From assembly GCA_947175175.1 (NCBI GenBank), contig CAMWLV010000005.1, positions 1 through 57,407 on the forward strand: a stretch of DNA of 57,407 nucleotides, written 5' to 3'. A program made the position numbers and the translations under genes. This DNA comes from an uncultured Lachnospiraceae bacterium. GTDB taxonomy: Bacteria; Bacillota; Clostridia; Lachnospirales; Lachnospiraceae. Under the pieces are notes generated by a model. The model was not told the origin of the DNA. It did not search any database and saw only the letters and a list, made by a program, of their open reading frames with translations. Below, piece by piece: positions 44,024-51,622 of this stretch (position 1 is its first letter; each line of letters begins with the position of its first letter).

Positions 44024-44729
44024 CCTCGTTTTTGGTGACTTTTTCCAGATCAATGAACTCGTCCGTGACATTCGCAACCGGATAGAGCACAAACCCATCG
44101 CACTGCAGATGGTATTGCACTATCAGTCTCTGCAGCAGTTCCAGCTGTTTTGGCGTAGCAGGACTCTCCTTTTTGACTGTATAAATCAACGGTTTGGGCT
44201 GAAATAATTCATCTTCCTGACCGCCATACTCACGCACCAGAATCCTGTAAAGCCTGTGTGCCGCAACCGCATCGTTCAAAGCTCTGTGTGCCTCCAGCAC
44301 AATCTGGTAATACTCACATAGAAACCCAAGCTGCCTGCTCTCCAGCTCACTCAGAAACCGCTTCGCAATCCGAAGGGTATCAATCCCAAGCTTTTCAAAG
44401 GCTTTCTTCTGATTCACAGCCGCCTTCTTGACAAAAGAATAGTCGAACAAAATATTATGCCCCAGAAGCACATCATCGCCCACAAACGCCAAAAAGGCAT
44501 CCAAAATCTCGTCGATATACGGCGCATCTGCGACGTCTGCGTCATGAATCCCTGTAAGCTCCACAATCCGTGCCGGAAGGCTCTTGGCCGGATTTACAAA
44601 CGTGGAAAATGTCTCTACTGGTTCCCCTTCCTTGACTCTGACTGCCCCAATTTCTATGATTTTATCATATTTGGGATTTAATCCTGTCGTCTCGATATCA
44701 AAGGCGACATAATTCATTGGTATCTTCAT
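43968..44729 (-). CDS. DEDDh 3'-5' exonuclease (DnaQ/PolC-epsilon-like)
   Basis: The protein is 253 aa. The exonuclease motifs are all visible: FDIETTGL (ExoI, Asp10, Glu12), LLGHNILFDYSFV (ExoII), and HRALNDAVAAHRLY (ExoIII, His and Asp). The C-terminal 70 residues are a separate part (ATPKQLELLQRLI ... VTKNEASRLIDRL), a motif known from helicase and nuclease tails that may bind nucleic acid. Without a polymerase domain it is a stand-alone proofreading or repair exonuclease. The start follows AGGGTTAAT. The end is convergent and overlapping with the plus-strand gene. Confidence 0.9.
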   Translation of the reverse strand: MKIPMNYVAFDIETTGLNPKYDKIIEIGAVRVKEGEPVETFSTFVNPAKSLPARIVELTGIHDADVADAPYIDEILDAFLAFVGDDVLLGHNILFDYSFVKKAAVNQKKAFEKLGIDTLRIAKRFLSELESRQLGFLCEYYQIVLEAHRALNDAVAAHRLYRILVREYGGQEDELFQPKPLIYTVKKESPATPKQLELLQRLIVQYHLQCDGFVLYPVANVTDEFIDLEKVTKNEASRLIDRLLANFRRLYPS

Positions 44730-44746
44730 ATTAACCCTGCTTATTC

Positions 44747-45721
44747 TTAATTTTCTGATTGCTCCTTATGCTTGTTCTCAGAAACTGCCAACAATTCCTT
44801 GTATTCCTTGTCCAGAAAAATCAGGTTCATCTCGTAATCCTGCATATTTTTCTGTTTCATGGTAGAGAGCATCAATCCTGCAAAAAATGACTGCATCGCC
44901 GCCATGTACACAAAACCGCATACAATCAGCGTCGGAAAACGCTCCACCAACCCCGTCTCAAAATATTCGCCCATCACAGGAGCCAGAAATGCTGTCGAAA
45001 TCATAGTGAGCACCACTGCAATCCACGTAAAAAATCCCATAGGCTTATAATTTTTGTATAATTTCATGATCGTCATAATGACCTTGATCCCGTCGGAGTA
45101 GGTATTGAGCTTTGATTCGCTTCCCTCTGGTCTGTCCCTGTATTGAATAATGACATTCTCCACGCGCATGTTTTTGTCGATCGCATGAATACTCATCTCG
45201 GTCTCAATCTCGAAACCCTTAGAGAGCACTGGAAAGGATTTCACAAACTGATAGCTGAAAGCCCTGTATCCTGTCATGATATCGCGGATATCGCTCTTAA
45301 ACATACTGTTAATGGCACCGCGTACAAGTGAGTTTCCAAAATTGTGAAATGGCCGCTTATTCTCCTCAAAATACGAGGACGAAAGCCTGTCCCCCACCAC
45401 CATGTCCGCATTTCGCTCAAGCACTGCCTCACACAGCTTTTCCGCCTCGTCAGCCGGATACGTGTCATCGCCGTCTGTCATAACATAACACTTGGCATCG
45501 ATCTCCCGAAACATCCGCCTGATGACATTTCCCTTTCCCTGCTGGTACTCATAGCGCACAACAGCACCTGCACGCCGCGCGATCTCGTCCGTCCCGTCCT
45601 TTGAATTGTTGTCATATACGTATATTACGGCTTGCGGAAGCGCTTTTTTAAAGTCCATTACGACTTTTTCTATTGTCTTGCTCTCATTATAACAGGGAAT
45701 GAGCACTGCGATCTCGTCCAT
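44747..45721 (-). CDS. Family 2 glycosyltransferase, dolichol-phosphate-sugar synthase-like
   Basis: The 324-aa protein starts at the ATG at 45721, six bases after GGAGG (the open frame upstream is longer but has no site). GT2 features: IAVLIPCYNESKTIEKVV, YVYDNNSKDGTDE, the metal motif TDGDDTYP and a long C-terminal part with two membrane helices (about 240-262 and 272-296). It likely transfers a sugar to undecaprenyl phosphate or to a wall polymer at the inner face of the membrane. Donor and acceptor cannot be read. Confidence 0.9.
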   Translation of the reverse strand: MDEIAVLIPCYNESKTIEKVVMDFKKALPQAVIYVYDNNSKDGTDEIARRAGAVVRYEYQQGKGNVIRRMFREIDAKCYVMTDGDDTYPADEAEKLCEAVLERNADMVVGDRLSSSYFEENKRPFHNFGNSLVRGAINSMFKSDIRDIMTGYRAFSYQFVKSFPVLSKGFEIETEMSIHAIDKNMRVENVIIQYRDRPEGSESKLNTYSDGIKVIMTIMKLYKNYKPMGFFTWIAVVLTMISTAFLAPVMGEYFETGLVERFPTLIVCGFVYMAAMQSFFAGLMLSTMKQKNMQDYEMNLIFLDKEYKELLAVSENKHKEQSEN

Positions 45722-45788
45722 ACATAACCTCCACATTGGCATATCTTTAGGTATACCTTTCTCTTTGAAAGTGTACCATAATTTAGCT

Positions 45789-46292
45789 TTATAATAAAGA
45801 ACTTTTTTTCGCCTCTTTTTCCGCCTTATTCCTGACGCGCAGCTCCTTAAAAAAACTTCTGAGCATCTGGGCACACTCCTCCTCCATAACCCCTCTCACC
45901 GACTCCACCTGATGATTGAACTGGGGCATATCAAAGATATTTAAGATTGATCCTGCACACCCCGCCTTGGGATTCATGCACGCCATCACAACCTTGGGAA
46001 TACGTGCCTGCACAATGGCGCCTGCGCACATTTGACACGGCTCTAATGTGACATACAGGGTGCACTCCTCAAGCCGCCAATCCCCAATCACCTTGCTTGC
46101 CTTTCGTATCGCAATGATTTCCGCGTGGGAAAGCGTGCTCTTGTCGGTATTGCGCCTATTGTAACCGCGGCCTATGATCTTTTTGTCATGCACGATCACA
46201 CAGCCAATCGGAACTTCTCCGAGCATGTATGCCTTTTTAGCCTGTTTGACTGCCTCTTTCATATATTTTTCGTCTTCACTGCATTTTTGCAT
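45789..46292 (-). CDS. tadA: tRNA adenosine(34) deaminase
   Basis: The 167-aa enzyme converts A34 to inosine in arginine tRNA. Zinc motif HAEIIAI (His plus catalytic Glu) and PCQMCAGAI (two Cys) are seen, with MKEAVKQAKKAYMLGEVPIG before them, as in TadA. The ATG at 46292 overlaps the end of the lysophospholipase gene by 17 bp; an ATG at 46262 is an alternative with weaker support. The basic tail (KAEKEAKKSS) fits tRNA binding. Confidence 0.94.
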   Translation of the reverse strand: MQKCSEDEKYMKEAVKQAKKAYMLGEVPIGCVIVHDKKIIGRGYNRRNTDKSTLSHAEIIAIRKASKVIGDWRLEECTLYVTLEPCQMCAGAIVQARIPKVVMACMNPKAGCAGSILNIFDMPQFNHQVESVRGVMEEECAQMLRSFFKELRVRNKAEKEAKKSSLL

Positions 46293-47235
46293 CTGTATCG
46301 TTTTCCTCTGAAGCCTTTGCGTCAAGCCATGAGAGCACATCCTGATACACCTGATCCCTGTCAAGCTCATTCAATACCTCGTGCCTGTCCTCCTGATAGA
46401 TTTTCAGGGAGACATCCTCAACTCCTGCCCGTTCATATCCGGCAGAAACTCTTTGCACATCTCTTCCGTAATGACCGACAGGATCCTGTCCGCCTGCGAT
46501 AAAGAATAGCGGAAGTTCCTTGGGAATCCTGTCGATATTCTGCTTTTTCTGGATAAATGAAAGTACCTCAAAAAGTGCCCGGTAGCCATTAACTGTGAAA
46601 ATAAAGTTGCAGTACTTATTGCTCCTGCAGAAATCCACGATCGCGGTATCTCTTGTCATCCAGTCACTCTTGGTGCGTGGATGCGGTATACGCTTCTGGT
46701 ATGCGCCAAATGCACTCATCTCAAGCAGCTTTGACCGGAAACGGTCACCAAATACAAGCCTTAGTGTATTGGCCACAATCGGTCCTGCGACCAGAACCGG
46801 CCAGCTCTGGCTCCCTGTGCCGCAGATCACAGCACCATCCAACTCCATTCCGTAAGCCATCAGGTATCTCCTTGCCATAAAAGAGCCCATACTGTGTCCC
46901 AGCAGAAAATATGGTTTGTTCTTATATTTTTTCTTGGCATATTTCGTCACCCTATGCAGATCTGCCACGACAGTCGCACTCATGTTCTTTGGGCAGAAGT
47001 ACCCCAGATCAGCATCATTCCCGGCAGTCAGTCCATGTCCTAAATGATCATTTCCGATCACCGCATACCCATGTTGATTCAAAAACAATGCAAAATCTTC
47101 ATAGCGGTCAATCATCTCTATCATTCCATGCGAAATCTGTACGACTGCCCTGACCTTTGTCTCAGGCTCCCACAATACCACATGAAGCCTGTGCACACCG
47201 TCCTTTGATGGAATATAAAAATCTTTTCTCTTCAT
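46276..47235 (-). CDS. Alpha/beta hydrolase, lysophospholipase/monoglyceride lipase type
   Basis: The 319-aa hydrolase begins at the ATG at 47235 after GGGAG. Core motifs: VVQISHGMIEMIDRYEDFA (oxyanion HG), the nucleophile elbow LLGHSMGSFMARRY (Ser about 118) and the late Asp in AGGQDPVGHYG and His in DRHEVLNE. This is the hydrolase_4 family that includes monoacylglycerol lipases. A leader is absent, so it is cytoplasmic or membrane-associated. It overlaps the tRNA deaminase gene. The terminator of the previous gene lies just upstream (47266-47297). Confidence 0.92.
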   Translation of the reverse strand: MKRKDFYIPSKDGVHRLHVVLWEPETKVRAVVQISHGMIEMIDRYEDFALFLNQHGYAVIGNDHLGHGLTAGNDADLGYFCPKNMSATVVADLHRVTKYAKKKYKNKPYFLLGHSMGSFMARRYLMAYGMELDGAVICGTGSQSWPVLVAGPIVANTLRLVFGDRFRSKLLEMSAFGAYQKRIPHPRTKSDWMTRDTAIVDFCRSNKYCNFIFTVNGYRALFEVLSFIQKKQNIDRIPKELPLFFIAGGQDPVGHYGRDVQRVSAGYERAGVEDVSLKIYQEDRHEVLNELDRDQVYQDVLSWLDAKASEENDTDAKMQ

Positions 47236-47265
47236 TAGCATTCTCCCTTTTTGCAAATATAATGT

Positions 47266-47297
47266 ATAAAAACGGGGACAGTCCCATCTGTCCCCGT
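47266..47297 (-). terminator. Strong terminator after the 71-aa gene
   Basis: On the minus strand ACGGGGACA pairs with TGTCCCCGT across eight bases, followed by TTTTATAC. It separates the small gene at 47344-47559 from the lysophospholipase gene. Confidence 0.8.
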
Positions 47298-47343
47298 CTC
47301 TTACGCTTTGATTAACACCTTTTATTTAATTGTGATATGAACT

Positions 47344-47559
47344 TTACATTTTTGAAATCATTACGACTGATAAATCGTACTCGTCGAGGAATTCATCAAT
47401 ATCTCTCTCGTCATTGATTTCCATAGCTACCTCAAAATCACCGGTCACAGGATTCAAAAAACCTGCTATCATCTCTCCTGTGGCCTGAATCTTTCTGATC
47501 ATTGGTTTCTTGTTTAAAATATCAATTCTCTCAGATACTTCTCTCTTCGCTACTAACAT
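47344..47559 (-). CDS. Unknown 71-aa protein
   Basis: It starts at the ATG at 47559, eight bases after GGGG. The soluble protein begins MLVAKREVSERIDILNKK and has a central beta-like part (MIAGFLNPVTGDFEVAM) and an acidic C-terminal helix (NDERDIDEFLDEYDL). No family was recognised. It is monocistronic or preceded by a 27-codon frame (47590-47673), and ends in a strong terminator. Confidence 0.6.
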   Translation of the reverse strand: MLVAKREVSERIDILNKKPMIRKIQATGEMIAGFLNPVTGDFEVAMEINDERDIDEFLDEYDLSVVMISKM

Positions 47560-47589
47560 GTTGTGTTCCCCTTTCAACCCTCTTCAATG

Positions 47590-47673
47590 TTATACATTAA
47601 CTTTCATCTGCCCCTTGGTGACAGGTTTACCCAATCCAAAACTGCCACGCTTTTCCCGATTGGCTGCAGGCAT
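47590..47673 (-). CDS. Candidate 27-aa leader ORF
   Basis: An ATG at 47673 with AGGA close upstream opens 27 codons rich in Lys, Gly and Val (MPAANREKRGSFGLGKP...). The frame stays open 20 codons further up, but no NTG start occurs there. The DNA around it also folds: AGGCAT-ATTC/GAAT-ATGCCT on the minus strand (47671-47698) and CCAATC/GATTGG (47632-47664). It could be a short peptide, a remnant of a longer gene, or an RNA leader of the 71-aa gene 30 bases away. Confidence 0.3.
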   Translation of the reverse strand: MPAANREKRGSFGLGKPVTKGQMKVNV

Positions 47674-47901
47674 TGATTCCTGTCTGAATATGCCTAGCCC
47701 TGAGCAGCTTCCAAGTTCTATATATCCATAATCCTATTATAAGTAGTTATGTTGTCAAGGTGCCTTCGACACGAATACACATGTCTCAGAGATAATCAAA
47801 GCTCATTTATGATTAGTTTCATTCCCGGTTCCGTTCTCCCTTTATGGATACCGGCGCAGAAACGTAATCAACGCAGTTGGAACATTATGTAAACAAATAG
47901 G

Positions 47902-47933
47902 TTATCCACATACCCGTGCAGCTTTGTGGATAA
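47902..47933. promoter_or_regulatory. Two perfect DnaA boxes in inverted orientation
   Basis: TTATCCACA (47902-47910) and TGTGGATAA (47925-47933) are both exact DnaA box matches, facing each other across 14 bases. An AT-rich region follows on the right. The same 9-mer occurs once elsewhere in the window, inside tadC (27324-27332), so a single hit is background, but an inverted pair in a non-coding gap is notable. The function may be DnaA titration or DnaA control of transcription. Confidence 0.6.
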
Positions 47934-48047
47934 CTTATAACTGTTTTTTTATACAAGCATATATATTTCTACGCTTACCCGCTTTTTCTCAATAGTAGCA
48001 TATGTATTTTTATAAATCAATCCTTATTTTCCAAATTGTGAAAATTT

Positions 48048-48067
48048 ACATAACTTTTTAGTTATGT
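48048..48067. promoter_or_regulatory. Inverted repeat ACATAAC-N6-GTTATGT, possible operator
   Basis: The two seven-base arms are perfect, and related TATGTTATGTTACC follows at 48079-48092. The site lies about 140 bases upstream of the HD-GYP start. It could be an operator or a weak hairpin. Confidence 0.35.
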
Positions 48068-48203
48068 TTACCATATTCTATGTTATGTTACCACAAAGGG
48101 GACATAAGCATTTTTTATTTTTATATATACAACTATCCTAATTTTGTGATATTATATATTTATTATACCAAAAGAAAACTCTTTCTTCATTCCAGGAGGA
48201 CTT

Positions 48204-49253
48204 ATGTACAAACTATCAACGCAATCTCTCAAACCTGACATGGTGTTGTACGATGATATCTACACGCCTGCCAATACCATTCTTTTTAAGGCTAATACAA
48301 TCCTGACACAGGAGAACATCCAGACATTATACGAATACAATCTTGATGAGGTGGCGCTATGCGAGCCTGATGAGATCAATATGGCGCATTACAAATATCT
48401 GCACCTGAATCCGGATTTCCATCGTTTCAATGAAGTATATACATCGACTCTTGACTCCTTCCACAGAATCATGCGCACTCTTGATACTGGTCTGGAACTA
48501 AATATCCCAAAGCTCCTGTCGCTGCGCGACGATATCTTATCTGTTGTCAAGAACGGGGAACAGCTGCTTGACTATCTCTATAATATGATGCCAAATGAGA
48601 ACGAGATCACTTACAACCACTGTTTTAACTGTGGTCTGCTATGTTATGTCTTTGGCAAATGGATTGGCATGAGTGACGAAGACTTAGACAACCTGACAGT
48701 CTCTGGCTTTATCTTTGACATCGGCAAGACAAAAGTATCTGACGAATTGTTATGGAAACCTGATAAACTTACACCAGAAGAATATATTCAGATGCAGCAT
48801 CACATTCACTTAGGTTACGAGCTTGTCAAGTCAAGAAAGCTCCCGCCGCATGTGGTCAGTGTCATGATTATGCATCACGAACGATGCGATGGAAGCGGCT
48901 ACCCAGCCCGTTTAAAGGAAAACCGCATAGATCCTTTTGCACTGATCGCGGCGATTGTCGATACATACGAGGCAATGACACACCCACGGGCTCAGCGCGT
49001 TGCCCTAACGCCATTTCAGGCGATCCGCGTCTTTGAGGAACAGGGATTCGACAAATACGGAGAGAATATCAAACCCATTCTCACACGTATTGCCAAGATG
49101 TATGTGGACAGACGCGTCTGCGTAACTGGAAATCTCGAAGGACGGATCACAGAGATTCACGAAGACGCCTTGTCGCGGCCGACAATTTATTCCAATAATG
49201 TATTTTTCGACCTGAGAACGAAACAGGGCGCAGAAATAACCCGTATGCTATAA
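48204..49253 (+). CDS. HD-GYP domain protein with degenerate HD motif
   Basis: The 349-aa protein starts at an ATG after AGGAGG. An N-terminal domain (about 1-110) of unknown fold is followed by HD-GYP (about 125-290). The GYP part, HHERCDGSGYP, is intact, as is the following IAAIVDTYEAMTHPRA. The HD dyad is FD (GFIFDIGKTKVSDELL), so a metal-binding His is missing. The C-terminal 50 residues resemble those of c-di-GMP-related signalling proteins in Clostridia. It may bind c-di-GMP without cleaving it, or use a different metal site. It ends in a bidirectional terminator. Confidence 0.85.
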   Translation: MYKLSTQSLKPDMVLYDDIYTPANTILFKANTILTQENIQTLYEYNLDEVALCEPDEINMAHYKYLHLNPDFHRFNEVYTSTLDSFHRIMRTLDTGLELNIPKLLSLRDDILSVVKNGEQLLDYLYNMMPNENEITYNHCFNCGLLCYVFGKWIGMSDEDLDNLTVSGFIFDIGKTKVSDELLWKPDKLTPEEYIQMQHHIHLGYELVKSRKLPPHVVSVMIMHHERCDGSGYPARLKENRIDPFALIAAIVDTYEAMTHPRAQRVALTPFQAIRVFEEQGFDKYGENIKPILTRIAKMYVDRRVCVTGNLEGRITEIHEDALSRPTIYSNNVFFDLRTKQGAEITRML

Positions 49254-49270
49254 CATACGGGTTATTTCTT
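49234..49270. terminator. Terminator shared by convergent genes
   Basis: A 14-bp perfect stem AAATAACCCGTATG/CATACGGGTTATTT with a six-base loop overlaps the HD-GYP stop codon and is followed by CTTTC on the plus strand. It lies seven bases before the end of the convergent gene at 49277 and can serve both directions. Confidence 0.75.
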
Positions 49271-49276
49271 TCTAAA

Positions 49277-49672
49277 TCATTCCTCAAAAATTCTCTTAAT
49301 CCTGTTCTCAATCTCTTCTGCCGAGAGTCCCTCCGCATTTTGGAGAAGCATGTCCAGTGACTCTTTCGCCTCACTGAGTTTTTCCTCGTCCATGCTGTAA
49401 TGATCGATATATGCCTTGATCGATTCCTCAAGCTTAGCCTGTCCATGGCTGTCAATACCAAGTGTTTTTGATAAGTCATCATTCTTGAAAAATGCTGTGA
49501 CTTCATTGGAAAAAGCTTTCTTAAACTCCTCCGCCGCCTGTGTCTTGATATCACTGACAACACTGTCCACATAATTTTCTGGGTTCTGCGCTGCCTGGTC
49601 TCCATGGAAGATGCCCATGCCGCCTGCCATCAGTGTGCCGATCACCACTGTTGTCATTACTGCTCTTTTCAC
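49277..49672 (-). CDS. Unknown secreted or membrane-tethered 131-aa protein
   Basis: The protein has a short hydrophobic N-terminus (MKRAVMTTVVIGTLMAGGMG, about 20 residues), probably a signal or anchor, then a charged helical body with DIKTQAAEEFKKAFSNE and a C-terminal ...EEIENRIKRIFEE. No family was recognised. It overlaps the 139-aa gene by four bases (ATGA), so they are coupled and probably act together. Confidence 0.65.
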   Translation of the reverse strand: MKRAVMTTVVIGTLMAGGMGIFHGDQAAQNPENYVDSVVSDIKTQAAEEFKKAFSNEVTAFFKNDDLSKTLGIDSHGQAKLEESIKAYIDHYSMDEEKLSEAKESLDMLLQNAEGLSAEEIENRIKRIFEE

Positions 49673-50088
49673 GATTTATCTCCCTGTATCTGTTCCCGTG
49701 CCGCGTTCACCACCTCAAGCGCTTCCTCACTGATCAGATTTTCCTTTTTCTTCTTTGTCGAGGTCACAGGCTTCTCAGACCATGCCATAGCCCTGATCCC
49801 AGGCGTGGTCGTCCTGATTCTCAGATAGCTCTTCCCGTCCTCGACAAACCTGACAATGGATATATTTCTCCACTCATAAAACTCAAATGGTGCAAACTCG
49901 ATCTTGATCTCCTTAAGCAATCCCTTCGCCTCAAAATTTACCAGCTTGTTGTCTACTCTGACAGGCATGGTATATATATATTTATTATCGGTAGTCTGAA
50001 TGATTGTCGTCTCAAAAAGCGCGGATTTTCCCTCTTTACTGACTCTGATCGACGCCATCGCCGGTATTGGAATATCTTCTACATTCAT
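49669..50088 (-). CDS. Unknown 139-aa protein, possibly PilZN/YcgR-N-like
   Basis: The soluble protein has many beta strands: IPAMASIRVSKEGKSALFE, then YIYTMPVRVDNKLVNF and FAPFEFYEWRNISIVRF, ending in a basic part (TSTKKKKENL). The strand pattern resembles the N-terminal domain of YcgR-type c-di-GMP effectors, but the PilZ RxxxR and DxSxxG signatures are absent. It is first in a two-gene operon with the 131-aa secreted protein. Function unknown. Confidence 0.6.
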   Translation of the reverse strand: MNVEDIPIPAMASIRVSKEGKSALFETTIIQTTDNKYIYTMPVRVDNKLVNFEAKGLLKEIKIEFAPFEFYEWRNISIVRFVEDGKSYLRIRTTTPGIRAMAWSEKPVTSTKKKKENLISEEALEVVNAAREQIQGDKS

Positions 50089-50223
50089 ATGCGCCCTGCT
50101 CCTTCCTCTTGAATCCTATAGATACGAAACAAATTTATATATAATTATAGTCTGTCTGTTTATGTATTGTCAAGGATAAACGCAAAGCCATCATCAAAAC
50201 CTTGGCTCAAAATTCCAATATTT

Positions 50224-50246
50224 GTGTGAATTCTGTGAATTCGCAC
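50224..50246. promoter_or_regulatory. Inverted repeat GTGTGAATTC-TGT-GAATTCGCAC, possible operator
   Basis: Ten-base arms with one mismatch lie about 100 bases upstream of the FKBP-type gene, in the divergent gap with the 139-aa gene. Possibly an operator for one or both genes; no -10/-35 pair was fixed. Confidence 0.3.
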
Positions 50247-50344
50247 GAAAGTCTTTCTTTTTTTCATGATTTGTGTTAAATTAATATGAGGTTTGACATT
50301 CTCATATAAAACAGAACACCAACCAGAAAGGATAGGTCTTGAAA

Positions 50345-51583
50345 ATGGCTAATAACAAAAAAATAAATGTCAAAGAAAATAAAAGCGAAGCTTCTGACAT
50401 CAGCAAAAGCAAGGCGAAGCGGGAGGAGCGCAAAAAGGAAGTTGCCAAAGAGAGGCGGCACAAACGAACAGTGAAAGCTGCCGGCATTGCCATTGCTGCA
50501 GTGATCGTTGCAGTCATCGCAGCTGCTGCGGGCAAAAGCATCTGCCTGGCGGCGATGCGCACAACTTCGAACCCGGATTTCAGTGCAGGTCTGACGGCGG
50601 ATGGCAAGATTGAGGGTGTCAATGTCAGGGAGGCGCTCACTTTAGTTGATTACGCAAATATTGCTGTGCCCGCGGATGAGGTTGCCGCAACCGCCGAGGA
50701 AGTAGAGGCAGATATCACCTCCGCCTTGGAATCCCACAGGGAAGCGAGCACAGACGAAACATTGGAAATCAAAGATGGGGACGAAGTCAATATTGATTAC
50801 GTTGGAACCATTGACGGTGTTGAATTTGAGGGTGGGAACAGCAATGGCGCTGGTTACAATCTGACGATCGGATCGGGTTCCTTCATCGATGACTTTGAAC
50901 AGCAGCTGATCGGTCACAAACCCGGCGAAAACTTCACAGTAGAAGCCACTTTTCCCGAGGATTACCGCAATGATGACACTGTCGCCGGCAAGGACGCAAG
51001 CTTTGCAGTCACTGTCAACAGTATCACGGTCACACCCGAGCTCACAGATGATTTTGTCGCAAAGAATTTCTCAGAGGAAGGATTGTCCACTGTGGAGGAG
51101 TACCGCACATCTGTGGAGAATCGTTATTATGAACAGCACTTGGAAGAATATCTGGCAAACTACATCATAGATAACTCAACGGTCAAATCATACCCTTCAG
51201 CTTATCTCAAACAGCTTAGGGCAGTTGCAAAGTACAATGATGAATACATGATGGAGTACTATAACCAGATGTTCTCTGCATATGGAATGACTGCATATGC
51301 GAATGTGTGGGAAATGATGGGCGGTGAAATCACCGACGAAATGTCCTATGAAAAGGATTTGCGGGAGCGTGCAAAGGAAACAGCAAAGACAGCTATGGTT
51401 TATCAGGCGATCTACGAAGATGCCGGTCTCACCATCGATATCGATGCGGCAATCGATGAACTGACAGAGGAAAACGGTGAAGAATACGTGACAAATATGC
51501 GGGAAAGATACGGTGAAGCCTATATGGCACAATCAGAACTTCAGGAAGCCGTCATGGACTACCTTATGGAAATTTATAAATAA
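50345..51583 (+). CDS. Membrane-anchored FKBP-type peptidyl-prolyl isomerase (trigger-factor-like)
   Basis: The protein is 412 aa from the ATG at 50345 (GGATAGG eight bases before; an in-frame TTG at 50339 is less likely). A long basic N-terminus (about 1-44) is followed by a membrane helix (about 45-70), so the body is outside. An FKBP domain (about 130-220) has GDEVNIDYVGTIDGVEFEGG, GSGSFIDDFEQQLIGHKPGE and TFPEDY. The C-terminal 190 residues are helical, like the trigger factor chaperone part (YEQHLEEYLANYIIDN...). It probably folds secreted proteins near the membrane, as PrsA does in other Gram-positives. It ends in a good terminator. Confidence 0.88.
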   Translation: MANNKKINVKENKSEASDISKSKAKREERKKEVAKERRHKRTVKAAGIAIAAVIVAVIAAAAGKSICLAAMRTTSNPDFSAGLTADGKIEGVNVREALTLVDYANIAVPADEVAATAEEVEADITSALESHREASTDETLEIKDGDEVNIDYVGTIDGVEFEGGNSNGAGYNLTIGSGSFIDDFEQQLIGHKPGENFTVEATFPEDYRNDDTVAGKDASFAVTVNSITVTPELTDDFVAKNFSEEGLSTVEEYRTSVENRYYEQHLEEYLANYIIDNSTVKSYPSAYLKQLRAVAKYNDEYMMEYYNQMFSAYGMTAYANVWEMMGGEITDEMSYEKDLRERAKETAKTAMVYQAIYEDAGLTIDIDAAIDELTEENGEEYVTNMRERYGEAYMAQSELQEAVMDYLMEIYK

Positions 51584-51591
51584 ATTCTCAC

Positions 51592-51620
51592 AAAAAGCGC
51601 TGTTAATAACAGCGCTTTTT
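51592..51620. terminator. Bidirectional terminator between FKBP gene and LRR gene
   Basis: AAAAAGCGCTGTTA pairs with TAACAGCGCTTTTT almost without a loop, with U tracts on both strands. It ends the plus-strand FKBP gene and the minus-strand LRR operon. Confidence 0.85.
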
Positions 51621-51622
51621 GT

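Larger units (their letters stand above)
47674..48203. other. AT-rich intergenic gap before the second HD-GYP gene
   Basis: This region has no gene I can support. It contains a hairpin-prone part near 47674-47700, a pair of DnaA boxes (47902-47933), an inverted repeat ACATAAC/GTTATGT (48048-48067) and a very AT-rich stretch (47940-48195), probably including the HD-GYP promoter (not resolved). Confidence 0.5.

Noticed and set aside
47560..47760. Possible c-di-GMP riboswitch or 6S-like RNA
   Set aside because: Stems are present, but the conserved sequence blocks of GEMM-I, GEMM-II, SRP, RNase P or tmRNA were not found.
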